DNA from: Lactiplantibacillus daoliensis
GTDB taxonomy: Bacteria > Bacillota > Bacilli > Lactobacillales > Lactobacillaceae
Direction of reading: 5' to 3'
NCBI RefSeq assembly: GCF_005405005.1
Contig: NZ_BJDH01000003.1
Coordinates: 62,001 to 126,000, forward strand
Length of the DNA stretch: 64,000 nucleotides
The notes under the pieces were generated by a model. That model saw nothing but the letters and a program-made list of their open reading frames with translations, made no database searches and was not told where the DNA came from. The translations under genes and the position numbers were made by a program. Shown here piece by piece: positions 10,135-20,047 of the stretch (position 1 is its first letter; each line of letters starts with the position of its first letter).

Positions 10135-11340
10135 TCACTCTGATTTAATTTCCGTATTAAGATAATTCTTGGCTTGATGCTGATTAACATGAACGACACC
10201 CATGTTAACCGCTAGTACTATTAATAATACTACGAAGGCTAATAAGAACAAGGCTTTGTAAGACCAATTGTCGATCACAACCCCACCGAAAAGTGGCCCC
10301 AATGACCGGCCCAAAGCACTAAACGCTTGAACTAATCCTTGATAACGTCCCTTGGCACTAACCGGTGACAGCTGACTAACTAACGTCGGCATTGCCGGTG
10401 ACCAAGTGGCTTCACCAATGGTCAACAAGACCATTGCGAAGACAAAGTGCAAATAATCATGGGCACTGACGAGCGACAAGAACGATAACCCAACAAATAA
10501 CATGCCAAAGAAAAATTGATAATATAAGTTTTTAATTCGGTTGCCTAGTAAGCTCAGGATAGCCTGAATAATCACTAACAAGCCAGCATTCACAGTCCAT
10601 AAAAAGCTATAATTTCGTAATGGCATGCCCAAATCTGTCATGTGTACCGATAAATTGCTGACCCACTGTTCGTACAGTAGCCAAATAATAAATAAGCTAA
10701 TAAAAAATGTCCAAACCATGCGGGCATTGGCTTTAGGTAGTTTTACATTTCGAGCCTGACGAGGATCAACCCCAGTCACACCGGAGGAATCAACATTATA
10801 CTCCAGAAAAGCGATGACTAAGAAAATGGCGTAGAGGCCCGTCACCATTGAGAAAAGCAATGCCATCCCCATGCTATAAACGATTCCGACAAACATTGTC
10901 CCAAACACAACGCCGAGATTAGCTGCTAAATACATGAAGGTAAATGTCCGCCGAACCTTGTCATGGGGCACACTCGCCGCTAGCGCATTAAACATCGTAT
11001 TCAACCAGCCACTCGCAAAGCCAGTCACGACGAGTAAGATTGGGTACATCGGCCAGCCATGCAAGAAAATCAAACTAAAGTTGGCCACGCCATTTAGGAT
11101 GATACCCATTAGTAAGAGATAGTATGGATTACTGCGGTCAAAAATACGACCACCTAACGTACTAGCCAAAACATTAGCAATTGAATTAAGCATCAGAACT
11201 ACACCAGTTTCAGTCAGCGACTTTCCTAGCACATTGTGCATATAGATCGTCGTCAACGGCCAAATAAAGCTCATCCCGATGTTATTCATAAACTGTCCCA
11301 CAATTAACCATGGAATCCCAATCGTTTGTTTCCGCCCCAT
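10135..11340 (-). CDS. MFS transporter, probably drug or metabolite efflux
   Basis: Integral membrane protein of 401 residues with about 12 hydrophobic segments, beginning IGIPWLIVGQFMNNIGMSFIW. The loop between segments 2 and 3 contains GGRIFDRSNP, an MFS signature of the G-x-x-x-D-R type. The fold is that of proton-coupled exporters of the MdtG/YttB kind; the substrate is unknown. The ATG at 11340 is preferred because AAAGGTGG lies 7 bp before it. It ends 2 bp before the left parS site and may be cotranscribed with proBA. Confidence 0.85.
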   Translation of the reverse strand: MGRKQTIGIPWLIVGQFMNNIGMSFIWPLTTIYMHNVLGKSLTETGVVLMLNSIANVLASTLGGRIFDRSNPYYLLLMGIILNGVANFSLIFLHGWPMYPILLVVTGFASGWLNTMFNALAASVPHDKVRRTFTFMYLAANLGVVFGTMFVGIVYSMGMALLFSMVTGLYAIFLVIAFLEYNVDSSGVTGVDPRQARNVKLPKANARMVWTFFISLFIIWLLYEQWVSNLSVHMTDLGMPLRNYSFLWTVNAGLLVIIQAILSLLGNRIKNLYYQFFFGMLFVGLSFLSLVSAHDYLHFVFAMVLLTIGEATWSPAMPTLVSQLSPVSAKGRYQGLVQAFSALGRSLGPLFGGVVIDNWSYKALFLLAFVVLLIVLAVNMGVVHVNQHQAKNYLNTEIKSE

Positions 11341-11420
11341 TACATCGCCACCTTTTAAAAACACTATTTTAATCATAGCAAAATTTAATCAAAATAACAG
11401 GAACGCGGCCGATTTCACGA

Positions 11421-11456
11421 AAAATAAAAAGGCTCACAATCCGAAGATTGCAAGCC
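11421..11456 (-). terminator. Terminator downstream of dnaB
   Basis: An 11-bp stem with a TTCG tetraloop (11431-11456), followed on the minus strand by a T-rich run at 11421-11430. It starts 10 bp after the dnaB stop and ends the replication-gene unit. Confidence 0.88.
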
Positions 11457-11466
11457 AGCCTTAATT

Positions 11467-12894
11467 TTAGCCTTGCGGTTCTTGTGCATACGAGACAGAT
11501 GAAAACTTATTAAATGGTTTTACAAATAATAGTTTCACGGTCCCACGCGCACCCGCACGGTTCTTTTCAATAATTACTTCGACTTCACCAACATCTTGGT
11601 CATCCTCATCACGAGGATCACCGCCATTGAAGTCATTACCACCACCGCCAAAATTGCCGCCACCATTATCATCATCGCCATCTTCATCGCGATAATAATC
11701 TTCACGATAAAGAAACGCAACAATATCCGCATCTTGTTCAATTGACCCAGATTCACGAATATCTGACAATACTGGTCGCTTATCTTGTCGTTGTTCCACG
11801 CCACGCGATAATTGAGATAACGCAATGACTGGAATTCCGAGTTCCTTGGCTAATTTTTTCATTTGCCGCGAAATTTCGGAAACTTCCTGTTGCCGACTTT
11901 CAGTGTTGCCGCCTTCGATCAGCTGCAAATAATCGACAACAATCAGTCCCAAGTTACCTTGTTCCTTGGCTAAACGGCGACTCTTAGCACGGATTTCAGA
12001 CATTTTGATTCCTGGGGTATCATCGATGAATATGCTGGCCTTGGAGAGACTCCCCATGGCAACCACCAAGTGTTCCCACTCTTCTTCATCTAATTGCCCA
12101 GTTCGCAAATGCCCAGCATCGATACTGCCTTCCGCGCAAAGCATCCGATTGACTAACGACTCAGCCCCCATTTCCAAACTAAAAATGGCAACGGTCGTAT
12201 CGGTCTTGGTCGCCACGTTTTGCGCAATGTTTAACGCAAACGCGGTTTTCCCGACGGCTGGCCGTGCAGCCAAAATAATCAAGTTATCTGGTTGCAACCC
12301 AGCCGTCATTTTATCGAGTTCGCCAAATCCGGTCGGTAACCCGGTAATATCATCATCATTTTGGTATAAGCGATCAATTTCTTCAATTGATGAGTTTAAG
12401 ACGTCCGCAATCGACTTAAACCCACTTTGATTCCGTTGTTCCGAGACATTCATGATATCTCGTTCAGCATCATCTAATAAGGTCGTGACGTCATCATTTT
12501 CGGTGTACGCTTTAGTCGTGATTTCAGTCGCCGTTTTGATTAATCGCCGCACGGTGGCTTTTTGGGCCACAATTTTGGCATAGTAACCCGCATTAGCTGC
12601 GGTTGGCACTGACCCAGCCAGTTCAGCAATATAGGCCATGCCGCCAACATCATCTAATTGATTTTGCGCAGTGAGTAAATCACTAACGGTCACCGCATCA
12701 ATCGCTTCATCACGGTCATTTAAAGTAACCATGCTGGCGAAAATAATCTGATGCGCACGTCGATAAAAATCTTGGGCTTCCACGAATTCCATCGCTTCAA
12801 CTAAGGCATCACTGTTTAAAAAAATGGCCCCTAAAACGGCTTTCTCGGCCTCAATATTTTGTGGTGGGGTTTGATCCAGCCCATCATTGTTCAT
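11467..12894 (-). CDS. dnaB: Replicative DNA helicase
   Basis: Hexameric helicase of the replication fork (named DnaC in Bacillus). The N-terminal DnaG-interacting domain covers roughly residues 10-110, and the RecA-like motor follows with Walker A AARPAVGKTAF and Walker B LIVVDYLQLIEGG. An unusual feature is a stretch of about 35 residues near residue 400 made almost only of Asp, Gly, Asn and Glu (YRDEDGDDDNGGG onward), between the conserved DADIVAFLYRED block and VEVIIEKNRAGARG. The usual linker there is shorter. It follows rplI by 15 bp. Confidence 0.95.
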   Translation of the reverse strand: MNNDGLDQTPPQNIEAEKAVLGAIFLNSDALVEAMEFVEAQDFYRRAHQIIFASMVTLNDRDEAIDAVTVSDLLTAQNQLDDVGGMAYIAELAGSVPTAANAGYYAKIVAQKATVRRLIKTATEITTKAYTENDDVTTLLDDAERDIMNVSEQRNQSGFKSIADVLNSSIEEIDRLYQNDDDITGLPTGFGELDKMTAGLQPDNLIILAARPAVGKTAFALNIAQNVATKTDTTVAIFSLEMGAESLVNRMLCAEGSIDAGHLRTGQLDEEEWEHLVVAMGSLSKASIFIDDTPGIKMSEIRAKSRRLAKEQGNLGLIVVDYLQLIEGGNTESRQQEVSEISRQMKKLAKELGIPVIALSQLSRGVEQRQDKRPVLSDIRESGSIEQDADIVAFLYREDYYRDEDGDDDNGGGNFGGGGNDFNGGDPRDEDDQDVGEVEVIIEKNRAGARGTVKLLFVKPFNKFSSVSYAQEPQG

Positions 12895-12909
12895 GCGCAG
12901 TCCGTCCTT

Positions 12910-13362
12910 TTATTGTGCGACAACGTGGACGCGAATCTTGGCCGTTACTTCAGAATGTAACTTCACCGGCACATTGGTGTAACCCAACACCCGGATTGGC
13001 TCTGGTAATTCGATCTTGCGTTTGTCTAACTTAACTTGATATTGGTCTGCCAAAGCAGTTGCAATTTGTTTGCTAGGAATTGACCCAAATAATCGGCCAT
13101 CTTTGCCGGCCTTCGCCGTCAATTCAACAACTGTGGTATCAGCCTCTAAAGCGGTCTTAGTCGTTTTTGCTTCTGCCAATTCTTCGGCTTCGCGTGCGGC
13201 TTCATTTTTTTGTTCAGCCTTTAAAGTACTGATTGCAGCTTTGGTAGCTTCTTTCGCTAACCCTTTTTTAATTAAAAAATTCGTGGCATAGCCATCGGGA
13301 ACGTTCTTGATTTGGCCTCGTTGGCCCTTACCACGTACATCGTCTAAGAAAATAACTTTCAT
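12910..13362 (-). CDS. rplI: 50S ribosomal protein L9
   Basis: Binds 23S rRNA and spans the large-subunit surface. The 150 residues match the family. The N-terminal signature [21 protein letters not shown] and the following [14 protein letters not shown] are diagnostic; a long Ala/Glu/Lys helix links to the C-terminal domain. It lies between gdpP (12-bp gap) and dnaB (15-bp gap), the usual Firmicutes order, and is likely cotranscribed with both. Confidence 0.96.
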   Translation of the reverse strand: MKVIFLDDVRGKGQRGQIKNVPDGYATNFLIKKGLAKEATKAAISTLKAEQKNEAAREAEELAEAKTTKTALEADTTVVELTAKAGKDGRLFGSIPSKQIATALADQYQVKLDKRKIELPEPIRVLGYTNVPVKLHSEVTAKIRVHVVAQ

Positions 13363-13374
13363 GTGTGTTCACTC

Positions 13375-15387
13375 CTAATTAGATTCTGGATTCTTATCTT
13401 CTGGTGCTGTCAGCAAATCAATCAAGGTTTGTTTGACCTCTTCGACTGATTGACCTTCAATTTGAGTAGCGGCATTTGATAAATGTCCACCGCCACCTAA
13501 TTTTTCCATGTAAACCTGGACGTTGATCTCACCTAATGATCGGGCTGAAATCCCAATCCGACCATCTTCACGGCGCGTGATGACAAAGGACGCATCGACC
13601 CCAGACATGGATAACAACGAGTCTGCGGCTTGCGCAGCCGTGACCGGATCATAAACCTGATCATTTTCGCCGACACACAGCGCCATGTCCTGATTAACAA
13701 ATTCAACCGATTCAATCAAATGATTGCGTTGCAAGTAACTATCAACGTTTTCTTTCATGAATTGTTGCACGAGCAAACTGTCTGCGCCAGCTGAACGTAA
13801 ATAACTGGCCGCATCAAAGGTCCGTGAGCCGGAACGCAGCGAGAACGACTTCGTGTCAATGACGATCCCTGTCAGCATTGCTGTGGCTTCAATCTTATTG
13901 ATTGGTTCCGCATCATGCGATTGATACTCGAACATTTCGGTAATCAGCTCACAAGTTGATGACGCATATGGTTCAATATAAACCAAAACTGGGTTTTCCG
14001 GAAATTCTTCGCCTCGACGATGATGATCAATAATCATCACGTGATTTTCAAGCCGTTCATAGAGTTCCTTGGACATTGAAATACTTGGCTTAGAATGATC
14101 CGCCATGACCAATAAACTTTGGTCGGTCGCTTTTTCCAACGCTTCAGCCGGTGAAATAATCGACGCTTCGATCTTTTCGTCGGCCTTTAGTTGGTCTAAC
14201 AACCGTTGAATATCTGAATGTAAATTCTGTTCATCCAAGACGATCCAACACTGCTTACCGTTCATTTCTGCAATCCGTCGAATCCCCAAGCAGGCGCCAA
14301 CAGCATCCATATCAGGTTGATGATGTCCTTGAACAAAGACTTGGTCCGATTGATTCATCAGTTCCTGTAGCGTCTGACTGATCATCCGAGCACGAACCCG
14401 CGTCCGTTTCTCCATTGGATTCGTCTTCCCGCCATAGAAACGAGCCGGTTCATCTTCGGCTTTGACCACGACCTGATCCCCACCCCGACCGAGCGCAAGA
14501 TCCATATTACTTTGTGCCAAGTCCGCCAAGGTATTCATGTTCCGTTCACCGTATGCAATCCCAATACTCAACGTTAGCGGGAAGTTTTGCTTGGAAGTGG
14601 ACTCACGAATCCGATCTAAAATCCTGAACTTATTCGCCTCAACCCGCTGTAAACTGCTAGCGTAACCTAATAGGAAAAAGTGGTCATCATCCAACCGTTT
14701 GAGATACATCCCAAACATTTGCGTCCATTTGGATAATTCATTAGTAACATAATTATTTAAATTCGAAATATCAGTATCAGCCATTGATTGAGTAATTTCA
14801 TCGTAATTATCTAAAAATATTTGCCCAATCACAAGTTTCTCAGCTTCAAATTGATCTGCCAACTCAGCATACTTCGTCACATCCATCAAATACAACGTAT
14901 TGGTACTCTGTTGGACGCGTAAATCAAACTGGTAATCTTGCCAACGGATTGTTGCGGGCGTCTCTAAATTAGCACTAACAGCCGCTGCCAGCTCCTCATC
15001 AACATCTTCAAGTCGATAACCAATCACATCTTGATTACCAAAGTATCGTTGCAAATAAGGATTGACCCATTCAATCGACTGATCAGCATTAAAAATCAAC
15101 ACCCCAATCGGCATTTGAATGAGGGCTTCTTGCTCCCCACGTTTGATTCGGTACGATAAATCCGAAATATATTCATTAGCACTGGAACTCAATTCGATCA
15201 GTGTATTGTACGACATAAAACCGGCCATAATGATGAGTACCAGCACCACCGTGCCAAAGATCCAGTTCATTAAATAACCGGTCACCAAAGTAATCAACGA
15301 TAAGCCCACGATAACGATTGCTAGTAGGCGTAATTGTTGATTCTGTAAGAAAAATGGAATGTTTTCGCGCGAAAAAAACTTTTTCAT
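13375..15387 (-). CDS. gdpP: Cyclic-di-AMP phosphodiesterase
   Basis: Membrane-bound enzyme that hydrolyses c-di-AMP to pApA. The 670-residue chain has two N-terminal membrane helices (about residues 20-70), a PAS domain (about 80-160), a degenerate GGDEF domain (ending near GGDQVVVK), a DHH domain with DMDAVGACLG and IDHH, and a DHHA1 domain with GGGGHLSNAATQ. The ATG at 15387 follows GAGGGA by 8 bp; the longer frame from 15402 would start inside that site. It is followed by rplI and dnaB. Confidence 0.95.
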   Translation of the reverse strand: MKKFFSRENIPFFLQNQQLRLLAIVIVGLSLITLVTGYLMNWIFGTVVLVLIIMAGFMSYNTLIELSSSANEYISDLSYRIKRGEQEALIQMPIGVLIFNADQSIEWVNPYLQRYFGNQDVIGYRLEDVDEELAAAVSANLETPATIRWQDYQFDLRVQQSTNTLYLMDVTKYAELADQFEAEKLVIGQIFLDNYDEITQSMADTDISNLNNYVTNELSKWTQMFGMYLKRLDDDHFFLLGYASSLQRVEANKFRILDRIRESTSKQNFPLTLSIGIAYGERNMNTLADLAQSNMDLALGRGGDQVVVKAEDEPARFYGGKTNPMEKRTRVRARMISQTLQELMNQSDQVFVQGHHQPDMDAVGACLGIRRIAEMNGKQCWIVLDEQNLHSDIQRLLDQLKADEKIEASIISPAEALEKATDQSLLVMADHSKPSISMSKELYERLENHVMIIDHHRRGEEFPENPVLVYIEPYASSTCELITEMFEYQSHDAEPINKIEATAMLTGIVIDTKSFSLRSGSRTFDAASYLRSAGADSLLVQQFMKENVDSYLQRNHLIESVEFVNQDMALCVGENDQVYDPVTAAQAADSLLSMSGVDASFVITRREDGRIGISARSLGEINVQVYMEKLGGGGHLSNAATQIEGQSVEEVKQTLIDLLTAPEDKNPESN

Positions 15388-15530
15388 TTGAAATTCCCTC
15401 AAGTGTTCTCAGTAATAATTATATTTTATCACAAACCAGGGTAACGTTTCAGCGATTGCGGGTGAAAAGGAAGGTTCAACTCGATTCCCGGCACCAAACT
15501 AATCAACTCGCCTCGTTTTCCAAAAATTAG

Positions 15531-15564
15531 GCCAAAATAAAAACCACAGAATAATCTGTGGTTT
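15531..15564 (-). terminator. Terminator after rpsR
   Basis: A 10-bp stem (15541-15550 with 15555-15564) and an A/T-rich run at 15531-15540 on the exit side. It lies 12 bp after the rpsR stop and separates the rpsF-ssb-rpsR unit from gdpP. Confidence 0.85.
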
Positions 15565-15576
15565 AACTGGCTTAAA

Positions 15577-15813
15577 TTATTCTTCAGAAACGAATGGTAA
15601 TAAGCCCATGATCCGTGCGCGTTTGATAGCAATAGTTAAAGAACGTTGGTTCTTAGCACTAGTACCCGTTACACGACGAGGCAAAATCTTGCCTCGTTCT
15701 GAAACGAAACGACGTAATAAATCAGTATCTTTATAATCGATGTATTCGATATGGTTAGCGGCGATGAAGTCGACTTTACGACGACGACGGCCACCTCTTC
15801 TTTGTTGTGCCAT
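15577..15813 (-). CDS. rpsR: 30S ribosomal protein S18
   Basis: Small-subunit protein that pairs with S6 on 16S rRNA. The 78 residues are a normal length. The basic N-terminus ([13 protein letters not shown]) and the [20 protein letters not shown] motif are diagnostic. Third gene of the rpsF-ssb-rpsR operon, 35 bp after ssb, with its own terminator. Confidence 0.97.
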   Translation of the reverse strand: MAQQRRGGRRRRKVDFIAANHIEYIDYKDTDLLRRFVSERGKILPRRVTGTSAKNQRSLTIAIKRARIMGLLPFVSEE

Positions 15814-15848
15814 TGGTATTTCCCTCCTCGATATCTGTAGCTAAGCTA

Positions 15849-16454
15849 CTAGAATGGTAAATCATCATCCGAAATATCAATTTGATCCCCATTATTGGCA
15901 AACGGATCTGCTTGGTTATTATTGGACCCACTCGTTGGGGCACCATTATTACCAGCAGGCGCATTAGTGCTTGTTGCACTAGTAGGCGCACCATTACCAA
16001 AAGGATTATTATTGTTATTCGATGAAGATTGTTGAGGAGCTGCATTTTGGTCTTGACGATTGTACCCATTGTTATTGTTGTACCCAGCGTTACCGCCGTT
16101 ACCACCATTTGCAGCCTGATGACGTTCAGATTCTGCGCGTGATTCTAATAATGAGAAGTTGTCAACGACCACTTCTGTAACATAAACGCGTTGTCCTTGT
16201 TGGTTTTCATAATTCCGGGTTTGAATCCGGCCATCAATCCCAACAAGTGACCCCTTATGGGTAAAGTTCGCAAAGTTTTCAGCAGCTTTACGCCAAATGA
16301 CGCAATTGATGAAATCTGCTTCACGCTCCCCATTTTGATTAGTAAAACTCCGGTTAACGGCCAAGGTGAACGATGCCACCGCGGCGCCACCAGAAGTGTA
16401 TCGTAATTCGGGATCTCTTGTTAGTCGGCCAACAAGAACTGAACGGTTAATCAT
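15849..16454 (-). CDS. ssb: Single-stranded DNA-binding protein
   Basis: Coats single-stranded DNA at forks and recruits partners. An OB fold occupies residues 1-110 ([20 protein letters not shown]). A low-complexity linker of about 80 residues rich in Asn, Gly, Gln and Ser follows, then the acidic partner-binding tip DISDDDLPF. The linker is made of near-repeats of Asn runs, which would make it a hotspot for length change. It lies between rpsF and rpsR as in most Firmicutes. Confidence 0.97.
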   Translation of the reverse strand: MINRSVLVGRLTRDPELRYTSGGAAVASFTLAVNRSFTNQNGEREADFINCVIWRKAAENFANFTHKGSLVGIDGRIQTRNYENQQGQRVYVTEVVVDNFSLLESRAESERHQAANGGNGGNAGYNNNNGYNRQDQNAAPQQSSSNNNNNPFGNGAPTSATSTNAPAGNNGAPTSGSNNNQADPFANNGDQIDISDDDLPF

Positions 16455-16488
16455 AGAAGTGCTCCTCTCGTAAATTATTTCGAATTAA

Positions 16489-16788
16489 TTAGTCTTCGCG
16501 ACGAACGATCATGTGACGTAAAATGTCATCATTGATCTTTGAAAGACGATCGAATTCGTTCAATGAAGCATCATCAGTAGTCGTTAAGTTAACGATATGA
16601 TAAGTACCTTCGGTGAACCCGCCGATTTCGTATGCGAAACGACGCTTCGACCAGTCTTTTGAATCAATTACTTCTGCACCGTTATCGGTTAAGATTTTGT
16701 CAAAACGATCAACTAAGGCTGTTTTAGCAGCATCATCGATGTCTGGACGTACGATGTAAGTAATTTCATATTTCTTTGATTCACTCAT
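16489..16788 (-). CDS. rpsF: 30S ribosomal protein S6
   Basis: Binds 16S rRNA together with S18. The 99-residue sequence carries the family motifs [31 protein letters not shown] and the C-terminal [14 protein letters not shown] strong AAGGAGG lies before the ATG. First gene of the rpsF-ssb-rpsR operon, driven by a near-consensus promoter about 90 bp upstream. Confidence 0.97.
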   Translation of the reverse strand: MSESKKYEITYIVRPDIDDAAKTALVDRFDKILTDNGAEVIDSKDWSKRRFAYEIGGFTEGTYHIVNLTTTDDASLNEFDRLSKINDDILRHMIVRRED

Positions 16789-16878
16789 GAAATTTGCACC
16801 TCCTTATGGACTTCAGGCCCTTTCTTTTGAAAGAGCAAGGAAAGTAATCTAATCAAGCTTAGATACTCACGAATTAAA

Positions 16879-16907
16879 AGTATAACATCTAACTCATTAT
16901 GTTGCAA
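16879..16907 (-). promoter_or_regulatory. rpsF operon promoter
   Basis: TTGCAA (16902-16907), a 17-bp spacer and TATACT (16879-16884), with TG one base before the -10 on the minus strand (extended -10). It fits a sigma-A promoter about 90 bp before the rpsF start. Confidence 0.8.
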
Positions 16908-16994
16908 GGTTTGAAGCGGCCGACGTACAAAAAATCTCAATCACGTTACAGTTATCAGTTACGACTATTTCCCGGGAAATAGTTTTTATTTCAG

Positions 16995-17035
16995 AAAAAA
17001 AGTTGTGACCAGTGAAAAAATTGGTCACAACTTTT
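16995..17035 (-). terminator. Terminator after gyrA
   Basis: A perfect 14-bp stem (16998-17011 with 17022-17035) with an A/T run on each side, 8 bp after the gyrA stop. Confidence 0.88.
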
Positions 17036-17043
17036 AAACTACT

Positions 17044-19614
17044 TTAAGCTTCTGAATCTGGTGTATCTGTTGTTGGTTCACTCGTTGCAGCTTCACTCGC
17101 TGTTGCATCGTTGCCGTCAGTTTGAGCTCCTTCAGCAGTCGTTTCACCATCAATGGCTTGATCACCGTCATCTTCTGGTTCTGGATCAACCTTCGCCATT
17201 GTTGCGACTTGCCCATTATCGTCCAAACGAATCAAACGAACCCCTAAGGTCGCCCGACCAGTTTGTGAGACAGTCGCAATATTAAAGCGAATCATAACCC
17301 CTTGGTTAGTCATCACCATAATATCTTCGAGCCCAGTCACAGTCGTCAAACCAGCTAAATGACCATTTTTGTCGGTCACGTTGGCTGTCTTGATCCCTTT
17401 ACCGCCACGTCCCTTAATCGGATATTCCGCAGCAGGCGTCTGTTTACCATAACCTTTTTCGGTGATGATAAAGACGTTGCTGTCAGGTTTAAGAATATCA
17501 AAGCCAATGACAAAATCATCGTCACGAAGTCGAATGCCTCGAACCCCAGCAGCTGTCCGACCCATTGAACGCACCGTCTTCTCATCGAAACTAACAGCAT
17601 AGCCGTCATGAGTCCCAATGATCATGTTTTGGGCACCATCCGTGATCGTGACACCAATCAATTCATCGTCATCTTTCAACGTAATAGCTTTCAGACCATT
17701 ACTCCGGATATTTGAGAATTCTTGGACAGGTGTCCGCTTAACGACCCCTTTGACGGTTGTAAAGAACAAGAACTTATCACTATCACTGGCATCACCAGAG
17801 ACATTGACAACCGCTTGAATCTTTTCGCCAGAGTTAACGCCCAGCAAGTTGATCACTGGGATCCCCTTGGCTGTCCGACCATATTCAGGAATTTCGTAGG
17901 CTTTCATCCGATAGACTTTCCCAGCATTGGTGAAGAACAACAACACATCATGCGTTGAAGTCGTCAACAGATGTTCGATAAAGTCATCATCATGGACGTC
18001 CATCCCTTGAATCCCACGACCACCACGATGTTGTGATTTGAATTCAGTCGTTGGAAGACGTTTGATATAACCGTTGTGTGTCAAGGTCACAGCGACCTCT
18101 TCTTCTTCAATCAGGTCTTCGTCTTCAATACTTAAGACTTCACCGACCATCAATTCAGTCCGACGCGCATCCCCAAATTTACGTTGAATCTCAAGTAATT
18201 CTTCGTAGATCAATTGGTTAATGCGTTCCTTGCTAGCTAAGATGGCTTTGTAATCCGCGATTGATTTCAACAGATCTTGATATTCGCTCTCAATCTTTTC
18301 ACGTTCCAAGCCAGTTAAACGAACAAGCCGCATATCTAAGATAGCCTGTGCTTGCTTGTCAGATAACCCATAGTTATCCATCAACTGGTTCTTCGCAATA
18401 TCACTAGTTTGTGATTGACGAATGATCGTGATGATTTCGTCGATATGATCAAGTGCAATCCGCAATCCTTCTAGAATATGAGCCCGCGCTTGGGCCTTCT
18501 TCAAATCAAACTGCGTCCGCCGCCGAATAACGTCTTCTTGATGTTCCAAATAATAAATCAAGATTTGCTTCAAGCTCAACACTTTTGGTGCGCCCTTAAC
18601 GATGGCCAACATGTTGAAGCCAAAGTTTGTTTGCATCAATGTCATCTTGTATAAATTGTTCAGAATTACCGAAGCACTGGCATCCCGCCGAACGTCAATA
18701 ACAACGCGCATCCCTTCACGGTCACTTTCATCGTTGATATCTGTGATACCTTCGATTTCTTTATCCCGTGCTAAGGAGGCAATCCGTTCGATTAATTTAG
18801 CTTTATTGACCATATATGGTAATTCGGTTACAACAATGCGTTCCTTACCATTCTTTTGGTCTTGAATATCCACCTTAGCGCGAATAATAATATTCCCGCG
18901 ACCAGTTTCGTAAGCTTTCCGAATCCCAGACTTACCCATGACGATCCCGCCAGTAGGAAAGTCAGGTCCCGGTACAGCTTCCATCAAGTCCGCCGTCGTC
19001 GCATCCGGGTTATCCATCAATAAATGGATGGCCGAGATAACTTCAGACAAGTTATGTGGTGGAATATTTGTCGTCATCCCGACAGCAATCCCAGTCGCAC
19101 CATTGACTAATAAGTTCGGAAAACGTGCTGGTAATACTTCTGGTTCACGTTCGGTGTCATCATAGTTTGGTTGCCAGTTAACGGTATCCTTGTTGATATC
19201 GCGTAACATTTCAACGGCAATTTTACTCAGTCGAGCTTCGGTATACCGCATTGCGGCCGCCCCGTCACCATCGACTGAACCGAAGTTCCCATGACCATCC
19301 ACTAGCATATAGCGGTAACTAAAGTCTTGAGCCATCCGGACCATTGATTCATAAATTGCGGAGTCCCCATGAGGATGATACTTCCCCATGACGTCCCCAA
19401 CAATTCTGGCTGACTTCTTGTACGGTTTGTCGGGGGTCACCCCAAGTTCACTCATCCCGTAAAGAATCCGCCGGTGAACAGGCTTCAAGCCATCACGCAC
19501 GTCTGGTAAGGCCCGCGCCACGATAACACTCATGGCGTAGCTTAGAAATGACGTCCGCATGGTCTTGGACAAGTTCACATCGGTTATTCGATTTGGTAAA
19601 TCTGATTCAGCCAA
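17044..19614 (-). CDS. gyrA: DNA gyrase subunit A
   Basis: Breaks and rejoins DNA for negative supercoiling. The 856-residue protein has the catalytic tyrosine Y124 ([10 protein letters not shown]). The quinolone-determining region reads [17 protein letters not shown], with serine 85 and glutamate 89 in the normal sensitive state. Six beta-propeller blades make up the C-terminal third, with the gyrase box [12 protein letters not shown] 40-residue acidic Asp/Glu/Ala/Thr tail ends the protein. Start is a TTG behind AAGGAGG. It is separated from gyrB by 430 bp of structured repeats, unusual for these adjacent genes. Confidence 0.97.
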   Translation of the reverse strand: MAESDLPNRITDVNLSKTMRTSFLSYAMSVIVARALPDVRDGLKPVHRRILYGMSELGVTPDKPYKKSARIVGDVMGKYHPHGDSAIYESMVRMAQDFSYRYMLVDGHGNFGSVDGDGAAAMRYTEARLSKIAVEMLRDINKDTVNWQPNYDDTEREPEVLPARFPNLLVNGATGIAVGMTTNIPPHNLSEVISAIHLLMDNPDATTADLMEAVPGPDFPTGGIVMGKSGIRKAYETGRGNIIIRAKVDIQDQKNGKERIVVTELPYMVNKAKLIERIASLARDKEIEGITDINDESDREGMRVVIDVRRDASASVILNNLYKMTLMQTNFGFNMLAIVKGAPKVLSLKQILIYYLEHQEDVIRRRTQFDLKKAQARAHILEGLRIALDHIDEIITIIRQSQTSDIAKNQLMDNYGLSDKQAQAILDMRLVRLTGLEREKIESEYQDLLKSIADYKAILASKERINQLIYEELLEIQRKFGDARRTELMVGEVLSIEDEDLIEEEEVAVTLTHNGYIKRLPTTEFKSQHRGGRGIQGMDVHDDDFIEHLLTTSTHDVLLFFTNAGKVYRMKAYEIPEYGRTAKGIPVINLLGVNSGEKIQAVVNVSGDASDSDKFLFFTTVKGVVKRTPVQEFSNIRSNGLKAITLKDDDELIGVTITDGAQNMIIGTHDGYAVSFDEKTVRSMGRTAAGVRGIRLRDDDFVIGFDILKPDSNVFIITEKGYGKQTPAAEYPIKGRGGKGIKTANVTDKNGHLAGLTTVTGLEDIMVMTNQGVMIRFNIATVSQTGRATLGVRLIRLDDNGQVATMAKVDPEPEDDGDQAIDGETTAEGAQTDGNDATASEAATSEPTTDTPDSEA

Positions 19615-19691
19615 GTCTTGTATCCTCCTTCATCTGTGTTTGCCAATTCGTTTTTAAGTTTCTTGATTACTTATTTTGTGCTCGCTTCACC

Positions 19692-19832
19692 GTCCGCTCG
19701 TCGCCGTGACGGGCTGGAACGCTGTGAACACGACTTGAAGCCGACAACCCACGTCTCCAAGCTCGGTTTTCCCTAAGCCACCAAAAGAGCGACTAAGGGA
19801 ATCCCACGGCTGAGCCCCGGCGACGAGCGGAC
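19692..19832. repeat. Structured repeat, family 2, copy A1
   Basis: A 141-bp unit closed by a perfect 15-bp inverted repeat, GTCCGCTCGTCGCCG (19692-19706) and its complement (19818-19832). Two inner hairpins are visible. Read on the minus strand, one loop has the pattern ACG...GG shared with the other copies. It lies divergent to copy A2 in the gyrB-gyrA gap. Confidence 0.75.
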
Positions 19833-19871
19833 TAATATTCAGTCCTCACAGTGTCAGGCTATGACGCTGGA

Positions 19872-20028
19872 GTCGACCAGTAATAACACCGTGGTAAGCC
19901 AATTAGCTGGATGTTTTACCCAGCTTAGTGGCTTGGCCAACTTTTCAGACGCGTTCTTCCGGCTGAAAAGCGCCCTGCAGACCGCTCTTTGGCTGCAGGT
20001 CTACCTCACAGTGTTATCACTGGTCGAC
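19872..20028. repeat. Structured repeat, family 2, copy A2
   Basis: A 157-bp unit closed by arms starting GTCGACCAGT (19872) and ending ACTGGTCGAC (20028). Three inner hairpins have stems AGCTGG/CCAGCT, CTTTTCAG/CTGAAAAG and CTGCAG/CTGCAG. The last two loops read ACGCGTTCTTCCGG and ACCGCTCTTTGG. A CCTCACAG motif precedes the right arm, as in copies D and E2. No coding potential. Confidence 0.78.
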
Positions 20029-20047
20029 GAAAGCAGCGAAATAACCG

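Noticed and set aside
16795-16860. Possible S6:S18 autoregulatory leader before rpsF
   Set aside because: A short GGGCC...AAGTCC hairpin can be drawn, but I could not match it to the conserved motif.
19692-20028. Insertion sequence or tRNA cluster in the gyr gap
   Set aside because: There is no transposase frame, and the hairpin layout lacks tRNA signature bases such as GGTTCGA with an acceptor stem.
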